64,000 bases of DNA from Gammaproteobacteria bacterium (GTDB lineage Bacteria; Pseudomonadota; Gammaproteobacteria; Burkholderiales; Sulfuricellaceae), in the NCBI GenBank assembly GCA_018824405.1, contig JAHJGO010000005.1:19226-83225 (forward strand), given 5' to 3'. Positions 53,069 through 62,103 of this stretch are shown here, piece by piece. Positions within the stretch are counted from its first letter, which is position 1; the number at the start of each line of letters is the position of its first letter. Below the pieces are notes generated by a model, which was given only the letters and a program-made list of their open reading frames with translations, ran no database searches and was not told where the DNA came from. Position numbers and translations under genes: made by a program.

Positions 53069-54027
53069 TGTATCGGTTCGCATTATTTTTGCCGGCTTTT
53101 CTGCTGGTGCTGAATGGTTGCGGAACCACGCCGCAATATGCTCCGGTTCAGGATCGAGGCCAGGCAGGCAAAAGCAGTGGTGCCAAATCCGCTTCAAGAA
53201 GCAGAGAAGGGGACTGGAGGCCGCAAACGCATACCGTGCAGAAGGGCGATACGCTCTACGCCATTGCCCTTGAATATGGTTATGACTACAAGGAACTGGC
53301 TGAACTGAATGGCATTTCTACGCCCTATGTGATCCGGATTGGTCAGCAGTTGCGTGTCAACCCTCAGCCACAGACGCAAGCCATGGTTCAACAGGAAGGC
53401 GGAGTGGTGACTTCTGCCTTGAAGCCGGTAGCTACACAGGCGGAATCCAGGGAGAGCAGTCTTAAAACCCAGCCCAAGGCAGTGAAGATTTCCTACTCCG
53501 TTGAGGCCGAGAATGCACCCGCGGTGGCTGTAGCACACAAACCCGAGCTTGTGGCTGTAAAGCCACCACCCGCAGAGGAAAAACCCAAGCCAAGTGAAGT
53601 CAAAGCGGCGCCGGCGAGCAGTGAGGGAACTAAAGCCGGTACTGATGATGAAGATCTGGATTGGGCCTGGCCCTCAAAAGGCAAGATCATCGCGTCCTTT
53701 AATGAGAGCGCCAGCCTCAAAGGACTGGATATCTCAGGCAAAGCAGGCCAGCCCGTTCTGGCCTCGGCTCCAGGGAAAGTGGTGTACAGCGGCAGCGGCC
53801 TGCGCGGTTACGGAAAACTGGTGATTATCAAACACAACAAGACCTTCCTCAGCGCTTACGCGCATAACAGTCAAATTCTGGTGAGGGAAGGGCAAACCGT
53901 AACCAAGGGGCAGCGCATTGCCGAGATGGGCGATAGTGATGCGGACCAGGTAAAACTTCATTTCGAGATCCGGCGTATGGGTAAACCGGTGGATCCGCTC
54001 AAATATCTGCCTGAGGGAAGTGGCTAG
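53068..54027 (+). CDS. nlpD: murein hydrolase activator NlpD (lipoprotein, LysM + degenerate M23)
   Basis: A 319-residue lipoprotein. A signal with lipobox LVLNGCG (lipidated Cys near residue 18) leads to a LysM domain (HTVQKGDTLYAIALEYGYDYKE, about 52-95). A Pro/Lys/Ala-rich linker and an M23/LytM domain follow (about 205-315). The M23 active site looks incomplete: the first zinc-ligand stretch reads LKGLDISGKAGQPV without its His, while YAHN and LHFEI remain. That is as in E. coli NlpD, which activates an amidase instead of cutting. It acts at the division site in the periplasm. In many relatives rpoS follows nlpD; here the next gene faces it and the two stop codons share CTAG (54024-54027). 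Confidence 0.93.
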   Translation: MYRFALFLPAFLLVLNGCGTTPQYAPVQDRGQAGKSSGAKSASRSREGDWRPQTHTVQKGDTLYAIALEYGYDYKELAELNGISTPYVIRIGQQLRVNPQPQTQAMVQQEGGVVTSALKPVATQAESRESSLKTQPKAVKISYSVEAENAPAVAVAHKPELVAVKPPPAEEKPKPSEVKAAPASSEGTKAGTDDEDLDWAWPSKGKIIASFNESASLKGLDISGKAGQPVLASAPGKVVYSGSGLRGYGKLVIIKHNKTFLSAYAHNSQILVREGQTVTKGQRIAEMGDSDADQVKLHFEIRRMGKPVDPLKYLPEGSG

Positions 54028-55334
54028 TCCTTTTCCTGATTCAGCTCATCCACCCAGCGGAATGTCTCCAGCTGGGCTTCGGTCAGTGCTGCCAGAGGGA
54101 TCCCCGTCTGAGCCATGATATCAGTGGCAGCATCAAAGTTTGCCGCCTCCAGCTCTTTTACCAAGCCGAGTAACTGCCCCAGCGTTCCGTCCTTGTTGAG
54201 CAATGCATCTCTGACTTCACTGTTAAGACTCAGCTGTGACAGAATTTCCGTCATCGGGAGGCCGAGCAGGGCATCCAGCAGGGACAGGATGCCAACCATG
54301 AACGCACGCTCGTGATAATCACCGCTGCCTGGGCGCTGTGCCTTGGCGAGTAGTTCCATCAGTCTTCCACGGCTGGCGGCAAGCTGCAGCAGGGGACTGT
54401 TCTGGCTGGCGGCGTCTCCAACAGTGTAGATCAAAAGCTGAATCCAGCGCTGCAATTGACGCCGGCCCAGCACCACAAGTGCCTGATTGAGTGAACTGAC
54501 CGGATTTCTCAATCCCATGGCTACGGAGTTGACCAGACGTAGCAGGTTAAAACTCAAGCCAGGCTGCTGCTTGAAGGTCTTCTCGATTTCATGATTTTCG
54601 CCATCACCCAGAATCTGGCCAAGCAGACGCAGCAGCACCATCTTGGCGGGGTCGGCTTTCTTGCCGCTGATGATCACAGGGCGGGCAAAGTAATAGCCCT
54701 GAAAAAGCGTGAATCCAAGATCGCGGCACAGCTTGAACTGCTCCACGCTTTCCAGCTTTTCTGCGATCAATTTTATTGGTCGGTGTTTCAGCCGGCTGAC
54801 AACGCTTGGCAGATCTGACTGCAGGGTGGCGAGCAGGTCGAGCTTGACGTAATCAGCCAGTTCCAGAAGTGGCTCGAAAGCGGGATCATAAACAAAATCA
54901 TCCAGTGCCAGCCTGAATCCCATAATCTTGAGTTCGCGACAGCGCTTAATTACGTCAAGCGTGGGTGCAACCGTCTCCAGAAGCTCCAGCACGATCTGCT
55001 CGCGTGGCAGCAGTTCCAGTATGTCGCTCATGAGCAATTCGGTATTGACGTTGATAAAACCTTGATGCTGGCCAATAACTTTTTCCGCACCGAAATGGCT
55101 GAAGGTATTGAGTATGACGGATGCGCTTGCTGCCATGTCGTCGGTTATCGGGCCTGCTCCTTGCCCTCCGGAGCGAAATAGCAACTCATATGCGACAATT
55201 TTCTGATTGCTATCCATGATGGGTTGGTGCGCCAGGAATATATCCTGTGTTTCTCTCGTGTCTGGCATGGGCTGGATGTTGTCCATGTCGGCAGAGTGAA
55301 TCTCAAGGTTTGTCTGGGATAGCTGCAGGTTCAT
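54024..55334 (-). CDS. EAL-HDOD (YuxH-type) signalling protein with degenerate EAL
   Basis: A 436-residue protein with an EAL-like N-terminal half (about 30-235) and a C-terminal HDOD domain (about 240-420; QQPGLSFNLLRLVNSVAMGL). The EAL motif is replaced by YELLFR, and later catalytic positions differ (LALDDFVYD, IAEKLES). The domain is therefore probably a c-di-GMP or partner binder rather than an active phosphodiesterase. The start at 55334 (MNLQLSQTN) is a choice; the upstream 39 codons lack coding character, and Met at IQPMPDTRE is another option. It is last on the - strand behind the shorter EAL-like gene and the chemotaxis/regulator cluster, and it converges on nlpD. Confidence 0.85.
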   Translation of the reverse strand: MNLQLSQTNLEIHSADMDNIQPMPDTRETQDIFLAHQPIMDSNQKIVAYELLFRSGGQGAGPITDDMAASASVILNTFSHFGAEKVIGQHQGFINVNTELLMSDILELLPREQIVLELLETVAPTLDVIKRCRELKIMGFRLALDDFVYDPAFEPLLELADYVKLDLLATLQSDLPSVVSRLKHRPIKLIAEKLESVEQFKLCRDLGFTLFQGYYFARPVIISGKKADPAKMVLLRLLGQILGDGENHEIEKTFKQQPGLSFNLLRLVNSVAMGLRNPVSSLNQALVVLGRRQLQRWIQLLIYTVGDAASQNSPLLQLAASRGRLMELLAKAQRPGSGDYHERAFMVGILSLLDALLGLPMTEILSQLSLNSEVRDALLNKDGTLGQLLGLVKELEAANFDAATDIMAQTGIPLAALTEAQLETFRWVDELNQEKD

Positions 55335-55456
55335 GGGTTCTCTAATTTTTCGATTTCGTGTGCCCACACCAGTGTCCTGATGTATATCGTGTTGATGTGC
55401 ATCGATGCTGATGCCGACAATTGTTGAGTGATGTTCAATGCCGGAATTCATCAGAA

Positions 55457-56287
55457 CTATATTTTCTCGTGCAAACGTTTGCCTGCAGGCGGTGTGGTGA
55501 TTGTGGCGTGTCCGAAATAGCTGCCTTGATAGCGGAGGAAAGGAAGTTGATATGCTATTTGCAATTGCTCAGGGCTATTAATATTTTTTGCAACCAGAAT
55601 TTTCTCTGACAGTCGAGGAATCTGATCCAGTCGCTGATTCAGGTTTTGAGCGCTGTCCCGGTTGATGCTGAAGCGCAGATAATCAGCCAGACCCAGTAAG
55701 TGATAAAGGCCTGGTGAGTAGTTCAAATCATCCAGAGCAAAGTGGTAACCAAAAGATTTGAGTTCGCGACAGTGTGTCAGATGCGTGTCGGTTTTTGTAA
55801 GACTGGGATGAATAGCCAGGATCAAATGCTCTGGGGGGAGTTCCTTTAAAATTGGATTTTCCAGACTGGCGGGCGAAAGTCGAATGAAAACAGGGGCATT
55901 ATCGGTAATCTCTGACAGGTTTGTGTTGAGCAGGCTTTTAAGCAGCAATTCATCATGAATCAGATTGATTGCTTCGTTTGAGTTTCCGGCCAGTAGTTCG
56001 CTCGAGTTGTTGAGCATCAGTTCGTGGCCGATGATTTCCTGGCTGTCACGTGCGACGACTGGTTCCTGGCGGACGAATCCCGGACTAATGAAATTAAATG
56101 CGTTTTCGCTGGGTTTTGTCAGGGGATGAACAGTTGGCTCGGCTTGAGATATTTTCGCGCCGGTGGCAACCGTCATGATTTCGCCCCCCAACTCGGGCGA
56201 TATTCCAGCGACGGGGGGCAAACATACTCGGAAAGGCGAATGTGTTGACGAATTAAAACCTAAAAAGTGTGCAATTTTCCTGAGCAT
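55457..56287 (-). CDS. degenerate EAL-like protein without HDOD domain
   Basis: A 276-residue protein. After about 75 poorly conserved residues it shows the same degenerate EAL fold as the next gene (EIIGHELMLNNSSELL where EAL would be; SFGYHFALDDLNYSPGLYHLLGLADYLRFS; ILVAKNINSPEQLQIAYQLPFLRYQGSYF). It stops where its neighbour continues into HDOD. Catalytic Glu and Asp residues of active EAL domains are mostly missing. It looks like a diverged, truncated duplicate, probably a binding or adaptor protein. The start is uncertain: ATG at 56287 has no good ribosome site, and a large inverted repeat lies just upstream (56293-56329). Confidence 0.72.
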   Translation of the reverse strand: MLRKIAHFLGFNSSTHSPFRVCLPPVAGISPELGGEIMTVATGAKISQAEPTVHPLTKPSENAFNFISPGFVRQEPVVARDSQEIIGHELMLNNSSELLAGNSNEAINLIHDELLLKSLLNTNLSEITDNAPVFIRLSPASLENPILKELPPEHLILAIHPSLTKTDTHLTHCRELKSFGYHFALDDLNYSPGLYHLLGLADYLRFSINRDSAQNLNQRLDQIPRLSEKILVAKNINSPEQLQIAYQLPFLRYQGSYFGHATITTPPAGKRLHEKI

Positions 56288-56292
56288 CAATA

Positions 56293-56329
56293 GAGGACCA
56301 ATAGTTTATCCCTAATAATATCGGTCCTC
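56293..56329 (-). promoter_or_regulatory. inverted repeat before the degenerate EAL gene
   Basis: Arms of 11 bases, GAGGACCAATA (56293-56303) and TATCGGTCCTC (56319-56329), pair with one wobble around a 15-base centre. It ends five bases before the presumed ATG at 56287. It could be an operator or an RNA hairpin controlling translation; no U-run follows. Confidence 0.5.
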
Positions 56330-56396
56330 CGGATGACTGGGAATCGGGGTGAAGCGCGTTTTAGACTAGTGGTTTCCCTGATGTTGAAGACACGGA

Positions 56397-57071
56397 TCAA
56401 GGCAAATTTGATTTTTCCTGCTCAATCCACTGCACCGCGAAGTGGGTCAGTTCGGCGGCATTTTTGAGGCCCAGTTTATCCTTGAGATGGGCGCGGTGAG
56501 TTTCCACTGTTTTGACGCTACGTTTCAGTTCGCGGCCAATGTCGCTGGTGGAGTATCCATGGCCAATGAGGCGGAAAACTTCCAGTTCGCGGTCGCTAAG
56601 CAAATCAATGCCTGAAAGACCGCCATCATCGCCATTAATTATGCGTTGCAGGATTTTCCCCTGCATTCGTTCGCTGAGATAGATTTCACCGCGCAGAACC
56701 TGTCGTATCGCTGTCAGGACCTTTTCTGTGGCTTCCTGTTTCATGACATAACCTCTTGCACCGGAACGCAGTGCGCGTTCGGCATAAAGCGATTCGTCGT
56801 GCATGGAAATAATCAGAACCGGTGCTTTGATGCCGTGCTGCTTGAGCAACTTGATCAGTTCTATGCCGGAAATGCCATCTAGTGAAATATCGACCAGTAA
56901 AATATCCGGTGAATGTTGATCCATTATTTCGATGGCTTCCTGAGCGCTGCCAGCCTGACAGCAGGTGACCATATCTTCTTCCTGATCGATCAGTTGAGCA
57001 ATCCCTTGGCGCACGATTGGATGGTCATCCACAATAGCGACCTTATACTTGCTACGTGCGCGTTGCTGCAT
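56397..57071 (-). CDS. LuxR/NarL-family response regulator
   Basis: A 224-residue regulator. The receiver domain (VAIVDDHPIVRQGIAQLI; acceptor Asp in ILLVDISLDGISG; Lys in GYVMKQEAT) is followed by a LuxR-type helix-turn-helix (LLSDRELEVFRLIGHGYSTSDIGRELKRSVKTVETHRAHL) that binds DNA when phosphorylated. It begins 11 bases after the stop of the sensor kinase gene, its obvious partner. Targets are unknown; location suggests motility, biofilm or c-di-GMP genes nearby. Confidence 0.94.
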   Translation of the reverse strand: MQQRARSKYKVAIVDDHPIVRQGIAQLIDQEEDMVTCCQAGSAQEAIEIMDQHSPDILLVDISLDGISGIELIKLLKQHGIKAPVLIISMHDESLYAERALRSGARGYVMKQEATEKVLTAIRQVLRGEIYLSERMQGKILQRIINGDDGGLSGIDLLSDRELEVFRLIGHGYSTSDIGRELKRSVKTVETHRAHLKDKLGLKNAAELTHFAVQWIEQEKSNLP

Positions 57072-57082
57072 GCTTTACCCCT

Positions 57083-58888
57083 TTAGAGTGAGGCCGTGAT
57101 TTGCGTCCCATTACCGGGGGCACTTTCAATATCAAGTCTGGCTCCGATCATATTGGCACGGTAACGCATGATTTGCAGCCCCATGCCGGCACCCTCAGAA
57201 AGTTGATCGAGATGGAAGCCGGAGCCATCATCACGGATGATAAGCTGTATTTTACCCTGTGATGCAGACAGCTCAATTGAAATATGTTTGGCATGGCCAT
57301 GTTTGATTGCATTATTGGTTGCTTCCTGTGCGATGCGGTAGAAATGGTTTGCAGCTGCATTGTCTTGCAGCGCTACCTGGGTGCTGGCGATAAGCCTGCA
57401 ATGTATGGAATACATTTTTTCGATATTGACGGAAAGTTCCTCCAGTGCCGACATGAGCCCATGCTCCGCGATTTCAACAGGCTGCAGGCCGCGGGCCAGT
57501 TGCCGGGTTTCGGCGATGGACTGGTTGATCAGAGTGACGATCTGGGCGCAATCAGCGGCCTCTTTCAAGTTTTGGGTGACAAGCTTCTGCGACAGTGCCT
57601 TGCTCAAGAAGGCGATGCCGGTTAATTGCTGGCCAAGCCCGTCATGCAGTTCGTGGCCGATGTGTTCGCGTTCGCGGTCACTGATTATCATGATTTGCCG
57701 CTCCAGATGGCGTAGCCGTCTTTCAGTTTGCTTGCTTTGGGTGATATCGGTGGCGATTTCCATTCGTACAATGCGGCCATCCACCCATTTGATTGCGCTG
57801 TCCTGGATCAGATACCAGCGCTGGTTGAGGGTGTTCTGAAATTCCCAGATGACGGGTTCGCCGGGTGTGCCGTCGTGCTTGAGCAGTTGGGCATTGGTGC
57901 AGAAGGCGCAAGGTCCGCTCTGGTTTTTTTGCAGGAATTGCCAGCAAATTTTCCCGGTCACATTGCCGAAGGTATTCAGTGCGTATTTGTTGAGAAACAG
58001 CAGTTCATGTGTGTTCATATCTGCCACATAAACCAGGGCATCCAGACTGTCCAGTACGGTAGAGAGTATGACCCGCCTTTCCTCCTGCGCATCCTGCAGT
58101 GACTTGAGCGCAAAGGCCATGTTGTTGACACCACTTTCGAGAATGGCGATTTCCCCGGTGGCCGAGGTCTGGACACGGGTTTCCAGATCACCCTTGCCGA
58201 TTCTGGCTACGGCGCTTGCCAGTGCCATGATCGGTCCTGTTACCTGACGTGCCATGCGTAGCGCAAGCAAGGCAGCCAAGGCAAGACCGGTGAGGGTGAT
58301 CAGCAGGCTGCTGAAAATAAGCTGGTTTTTTTTGGCGATGCTGGGCAAACGCGATATTTCGACAATGACATGCCCCAGAACCCTGGTTTCACCCTTGGCT
58401 TCTGGTTCCTGCGGATTGGTATCGAGGTAAGACTCCACTTCGGTCTGACTTTGAAAAATGGGAGCAGAGAATATCAGGGCGTCATCTCGCCGAGTGACAC
58501 CGATGCTGGCCAGGGTATCCCCACTAAGGGAAGGCGGGGCAAGATAGTGCCCGCTTGCGGCCAGGACACGCCAATCCGCGTTGGTGATGGCCACTGCGGT
58601 GACATCGGCTTCAAGTAGTGAGCTCTGGGTCAGGCGGGTGAGAATATCGTAATTACCAGAGAAAACACCAAATTCGCTGGCCGGGGAGAGTTGGCGCGCA
58701 ATCGCAAGACCACGCTCGTGAAGAGCCTGTTCGATGTCGCGCAGGCGCGTGGTAATGTCATAAATGGTCAGGCCGGCAGCAATGATCAGCGCCGGCACCA
58801 GTGCCAGGAAGAGAACCCGCCCCTTGATGCCCCAGTTACTCAAGGTGTTCCCGCAATTTTTGGGCTGGCGTGTTAAGGGCGGTAGCAA
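57083..58888 (-). CDS. HisKA_3 (NarX-type) sensor kinase with HAMP and PAS domains
   Basis: A 601-residue membrane kinase. It has an N-terminal membrane helix (VLFLALVPALIIAAGLTIY, about 25-43), a periplasmic sensor of about 150 residues and a second membrane helix (LLITLTGLALAALLALRM, about 196-213). HAMP (about 213-265), a PAS domain and a HisKA_3 dimerisation region (EREHIGHELHDGLGQQLTGI, acceptor His) follow, then a C-terminal HATPase. The PAS domain carries cysteines (KICWQFLQ, CAFCTNAQLL) that could sense redox state or bind a cofactor. It abuts the SpoIIE-type phosphatase gene (stop 58891) and precedes its LuxR-type regulator by 11 bases. The signal is unknown. Confidence 0.92.
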   Translation of the reverse strand: MLPPLTRQPKNCGNTLSNWGIKGRVLFLALVPALIIAAGLTIYDITTRLRDIEQALHERGLAIARQLSPASEFGVFSGNYDILTRLTQSSLLEADVTAVAITNADWRVLAASGHYLAPPSLSGDTLASIGVTRRDDALIFSAPIFQSQTEVESYLDTNPQEPEAKGETRVLGHVIVEISRLPSIAKKNQLIFSSLLITLTGLALAALLALRMARQVTGPIMALASAVARIGKGDLETRVQTSATGEIAILESGVNNMAFALKSLQDAQEERRVILSTVLDSLDALVYVADMNTHELLFLNKYALNTFGNVTGKICWQFLQKNQSGPCAFCTNAQLLKHDGTPGEPVIWEFQNTLNQRWYLIQDSAIKWVDGRIVRMEIATDITQSKQTERRLRHLERQIMIISDREREHIGHELHDGLGQQLTGIAFLSKALSQKLVTQNLKEAADCAQIVTLINQSIAETRQLARGLQPVEIAEHGLMSALEELSVNIEKMYSIHCRLIASTQVALQDNAAANHFYRIAQEATNNAIKHGHAKHISIELSASQGKIQLIIRDDGSGFHLDQLSEGAGMGLQIMRYRANMIGARLDIESAPGNGTQITASL

Positions 58889-58890
58889 GC

Positions 58891-60597
58891 CTATGCAAGG
58901 GTGTAATGAACGCTAATCTCGCTGCCGTTGCTGGCAAATTCCATCTTTGAACACAGGCTTTTGACAAGTGCCAGTCCGCGCCCGGACAAGCGCGTGCCGG
59001 CATCGATTTTTCCAGACATATATTTATTATAATCAAATCCTTTTCCGGTATCTCTAATGCGTATTGTTAGGATTTCGCTGTTTTGATAACGCAAGCGCTC
59101 GAACTCGATTTCCACGATACCATGCAGCAGGTTGGTGAGGCGCTGACGCCGCTGTTCAATATATTGCTCAAAACCCTCGGGCAAACTTTTCAGCTCTGAA
59201 TCCAGGTTCAGAATGCCATGGTCAAGTGCGTTGTTGAATAATTCAGTAAAAATCAAAAAAATCTGGCCACGGTGGCGTTTGTTGAGTTGCAACTGGTCCA
59301 TCCACGTCAGCAGCATTGGAACCACATCTATTTCTTTCAGCTCTGCAGCTGTCAGGTGCAGACCGACCTTCCAGCGGCAGGCACAATCCAAGTGCTCGGG
59401 CAGGTCCGGTTTTATATCCGCTTTCTGGAATTGCGCATTGTCTGCAACGTTCGCCGGGCAGTCTATTGTGGCAAGCGATACATCATCGTGCGACACAAGG
59501 GCAGCCATATGCTGAAGGACAGCAGCGATCAGCGCATCATGACGTTGATCGAATGAAGTGCTGGAGAGCGTGTGTTCGAGGCGACTGAGCCCGAATTCTT
59601 CTCCAGCAGGATTCTGTGCCTCTATCAGGCCATCCGAGCACAGAATGAGTTGTCCTGGATCTGACCAGTGAAATACCTCGCTGGTCGAGTCAAATTCATG
59701 GTCGTGAAAAATGCCCAGCGCAGGGTGTGTGGATTTCCAGCTGCGCAGCGTCTCTCCTTTTTCATCCAGGAATAGCGCTGGCGGATTTCCTCCGTTCCAG
59801 ATATGCAGAATTTTTTCTTTGAAATCGAGGGATACCAGTGTCGCAGCTACGAAACGATCCGTGGGCAGGAGCTGTTTGATCTTGTGGTTGAGTTCCTGTG
59901 CGATGGCGGAAATGCTGAATCCCTTGGCGCTCATGCCATAAAACACTTCCACCACAGGCATCACGTTCAGTGCGGCAGACAGGCCATGTCCTGTGCCGTC
60001 GGCCAGCAGAAGATGAATATGCTCCGCAGGTGTGGGAGCAGCAATAAAAATATCACCGCTGAAATGCTGAGCCGGCACGTTCCATGTGCGGATGTGTTCA
60101 TGCGCCATGTGTTCACTGCGTGTGATCTTTTTGATCAGATGTTTGGCCAGCTGCTGTTCGCGTAGATTCTCGTCACGATAATGCTGCAGTTGCAGGCTGT
60201 TTTCCAGTATCTGGTGTTGCATGTCTGCTATGCGGCTAAATGCTTTGATACGTGCCTCAAGGATCGGAAAATTAAAGGGTTTGGTAATGTAATCGTCACC
60301 GCCAGCCTGAATGCCTCTGACATGATCTTCATCCTGGCCTTTTTCGGTAAGAAACAGGATGGGTACCCAGCGGGAGCTGATTTCGCGGATTCTGCGAGTT
60401 GCCTCATAACCATCCATCTCAGGCATCATGATATCCATCAGGATGAGATCAATGGTTTCGGCCTGAAATTTTTCCACTGCTTCGCGGCCATTGCGCGCCA
60501 GAACCGTCTCGTGGCCAAGTTTGTTGATGAACTTGCTTGCCAGGAGTAAATTCGGTTCAGTGTCGTCGACCAACAGGACTTTGAGAGGTTTTGACAT
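58891..60597 (-). CDS. REC-PP2C(SpoIIE)-HATPase regulator (HsbR-like)
   Basis: A 568-residue three-domain protein. It has a receiver (VLLVDDTEPNLLLASKFI; acceptor Asp in LILMDIMMPEMDG; Lys in YITKPFNF) and a SpoIIE-type PP2C phosphatase (about 165-375; LLLADGTGHGLSAALNVMP, LILCSDGLIEAQNP). An RsbW-like HATPase kinase (about 425-566; LFNNALDHGILNLD, RDTGKGFDYNKYM, GRGLALVKSLCS) closes it. It can in principle both phosphorylate and dephosphorylate an anti-anti-sigma-type STAS protein, and one is encoded 34 bases upstream. The same three-domain order occurs in Pseudomonas HsbR, which controls motility and biofilm choice with HsbA. Confidence 0.92.
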   Translation of the reverse strand: MSKPLKVLLVDDTEPNLLLASKFINKLGHETVLARNGREAVEKFQAETIDLILMDIMMPEMDGYEATRRIREISSRWVPILFLTEKGQDEDHVRGIQAGGDDYITKPFNFPILEARIKAFSRIADMQHQILENSLQLQHYRDENLREQQLAKHLIKKITRSEHMAHEHIRTWNVPAQHFSGDIFIAAPTPAEHIHLLLADGTGHGLSAALNVMPVVEVFYGMSAKGFSISAIAQELNHKIKQLLPTDRFVAATLVSLDFKEKILHIWNGGNPPALFLDEKGETLRSWKSTHPALGIFHDHEFDSTSEVFHWSDPGQLILCSDGLIEAQNPAGEEFGLSRLEHTLSSTSFDQRHDALIAAVLQHMAALVSHDDVSLATIDCPANVADNAQFQKADIKPDLPEHLDCACRWKVGLHLTAAELKEIDVVPMLLTWMDQLQLNKRHRGQIFLIFTELFNNALDHGILNLDSELKSLPEGFEQYIEQRRQRLTNLLHGIVEIEFERLRYQNSEILTIRIRDTGKGFDYNKYMSGKIDAGTRLSGRGLALVKSLCSKMEFASNGSEISVHYTLA

Positions 60598-60631
60598 ATC
60601 GTTCGTTACTTGCCGCTAGAGTAAAAAAGGA

Positions 60632-60946
60632 TTAGCGGATGGTAAACAATTTGTTGAAATTGGCTACCTCCAGAACCTGCTGTACGACACCACGGCAGTT
60701 TGCGAGCGCCAGGGATTTGTTGGCATTGGTCGCTTTTTCCTTCACCAGCAGCAACATGCCCAGGGCTGAACTGTCCAGATAATCTACCGAACCCAAGTCA
60801 ATTTCCATCGATTTGATGGCAGGGTCATTCAGAGCGCTTTCATAAGCTTCGCGAAACTGACGATGCGAATTGAAATCGAATCTGCCGGCAAGTGAAATTG
60901 TGGCATTAGCGTTTTCCAGTGTATTTTTTATCTGGATTGTAGACAT
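60632..60946 (-). CDS. STAS-domain protein (anti-sigma-factor antagonist, HsbA-like)
   Basis: A 104-residue STAS domain (ATISLAGRFDFNSHRQFREA) with the phosphorylatable serine in the conserved loop VDYLDSSALGMLLLV (near residue 58) and ending VANFNKLFTIR. Such proteins bind an anti-sigma factor or other partner when unphosphorylated. The adjacent REC-SpoIIE-HATPase protein is the expected phosphatase and kinase. It lies 26 bases after cheB and 34 before the phosphatase gene, so it is co-transcribed with the chemotaxis genes. It is shorter than Pseudomonas HsbA, so the exact partner may differ. Confidence 0.92.
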   Translation of the reverse strand: MSTIQIKNTLENANATISLAGRFDFNSHRQFREAYESALNDPAIKSMEIDLGSVDYLDSSALGMLLLVKEKATNANKSLALANCRGVVQQVLEVANFNKLFTIR

Positions 60947-60972
60947 ATAGTTGTTTCCTCCATGTGGTTCAC

Positions 60973-62064
60973 TTATACCCTGAATGCCCTGGTTCCAAGG
61001 CTGGCCAGATGTTTCATCACTTTGGGCGCCATCTCCTGCAGGGGCAGCACCTCATCCACGCCACCCAGCGCAATGGCTTCTCTTGGCATGCCGAAGACAA
61101 CGCAACTTGCTTCATCCTGGGCGAAATTGTAAGCACCTGCCTGCTTCATTTCCAACATGCCGGCTGCGCCATCCTTGCCCATGCCGGTAAGAATCACGCC
61201 AATGACGTTTTTTCCGGCACAGTTGGCCGCGGAGCGAAACAGCACATCCACTGATGGACGGTGGCGATTTACCGGCGGCCCCTGGTTGAGTTCGCATATG
61301 TAATTTGCACCACTACGTTTCAGTAGCAGGTGAGAATGACCAGGGGCGATGTACGCGTGTCCGGGCAGCACGCGGTCGCCCTGCTGGGCTTCCTTCACCG
61401 AGATTTTGCACAGGCTGTCGAGACGGTTGGCGAAAGAAAGCGTAAAAGCTTCCGGCATATGCTGGGCAATCAGAATGCCGGGGCAATCAGCGGGTAGTTT
61501 GGTGAGAAATTCTTTAATCGCTTCTGTTCCTCCGGTCGAGGCGCCCAGAATAATCACTTTTTCGGTGGAAGCAATCGGATTGGAGAGCGAAGGCAATACG
61601 GCGTCTGCGCTCAGGCGTGGTGCAATCATGGTACTAGGAAGGATAGGTGCGGTTTTGCGTATTTTTGCCCGAGCTGCAGCGCGGATTTTATCGGCAATGT
61701 CTTCCGAATATTCCTGCAGGCCATGGGTGATGTCCATCTTGGGCTTGGCCAGAAAATCCACCGCGCCCAGTTCCAGCGCTCGAAAGGTGACATCCGATCC
61801 GCGTTCGGTGAGCGATGAAATCATTACCACAGGCATGGGACGCAAGCGCATCAGCTTTTCCAGGAAATCAAGCCCGTCCATCTTGGGCATTTCGACATCC
61901 AGTGTCAGCACATCCGGGTTCAGTTGCTTGATCAATTCGCGTGCCGCCAATGGGTCAGGCGCAGCACCGACGACTTCCATATCTGGCTGCCTGTTGATGA
62001 TTTCCTTCAACAGATTGCGGATCAGGGCAGAGTCGTCAACAATCAGAACTTTAATTTTTGCCAT
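60973..62064 (-). CDS. cheB: chemotaxis protein-glutamate methylesterase CheB
   Basis: A 363-residue CheB with an N-terminal receiver ([19 protein letters not shown]; Asp in [20 protein letters not shown]) and a C-terminal methylesterase. The catalytic Ser is in [16 protein letters not shown], the His in [10 protein letters not shown] and the Asp in [12 protein letters not shown]. It removes methyl groups from (and deamidates) chemoreceptors when phosphorylated by CheA. The start at 62064 ([11 protein letters not shown]) is preferred to an ATG eight codons upstream. It lies 39 bases after cheD. cheA, cheW and cheY are not in this window. Confidence 0.96.
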   Translation of the reverse strand: MAKIKVLIVDDSALIRNLLKEIINRQPDMEVVGAAPDPLAARELIKQLNPDVLTLDVEMPKMDGLDFLEKLMRLRPMPVVMISSLTERGSDVTFRALELGAVDFLAKPKMDITHGLQEYSEDIADKIRAAARAKIRKTAPILPSTMIAPRLSADAVLPSLSNPIASTEKVIILGASTGGTEAIKEFLTKLPADCPGILIAQHMPEAFTLSFANRLDSLCKISVKEAQQGDRVLPGHAYIAPGHSHLLLKRSGANYICELNQGPPVNRHRPSVDVLFRSAANCAGKNVIGVILTGMGKDGAAGMLEMKQAGAYNFAQDEASCVVFGMPREAIALGGVDEVLPLQEMAPKVMKHLASLGTRAFRV

Positions 62065-62103
62065 TATCTTGTTATCGGTTTTCAGCAATCAGAAAAAATG
62101 CAC

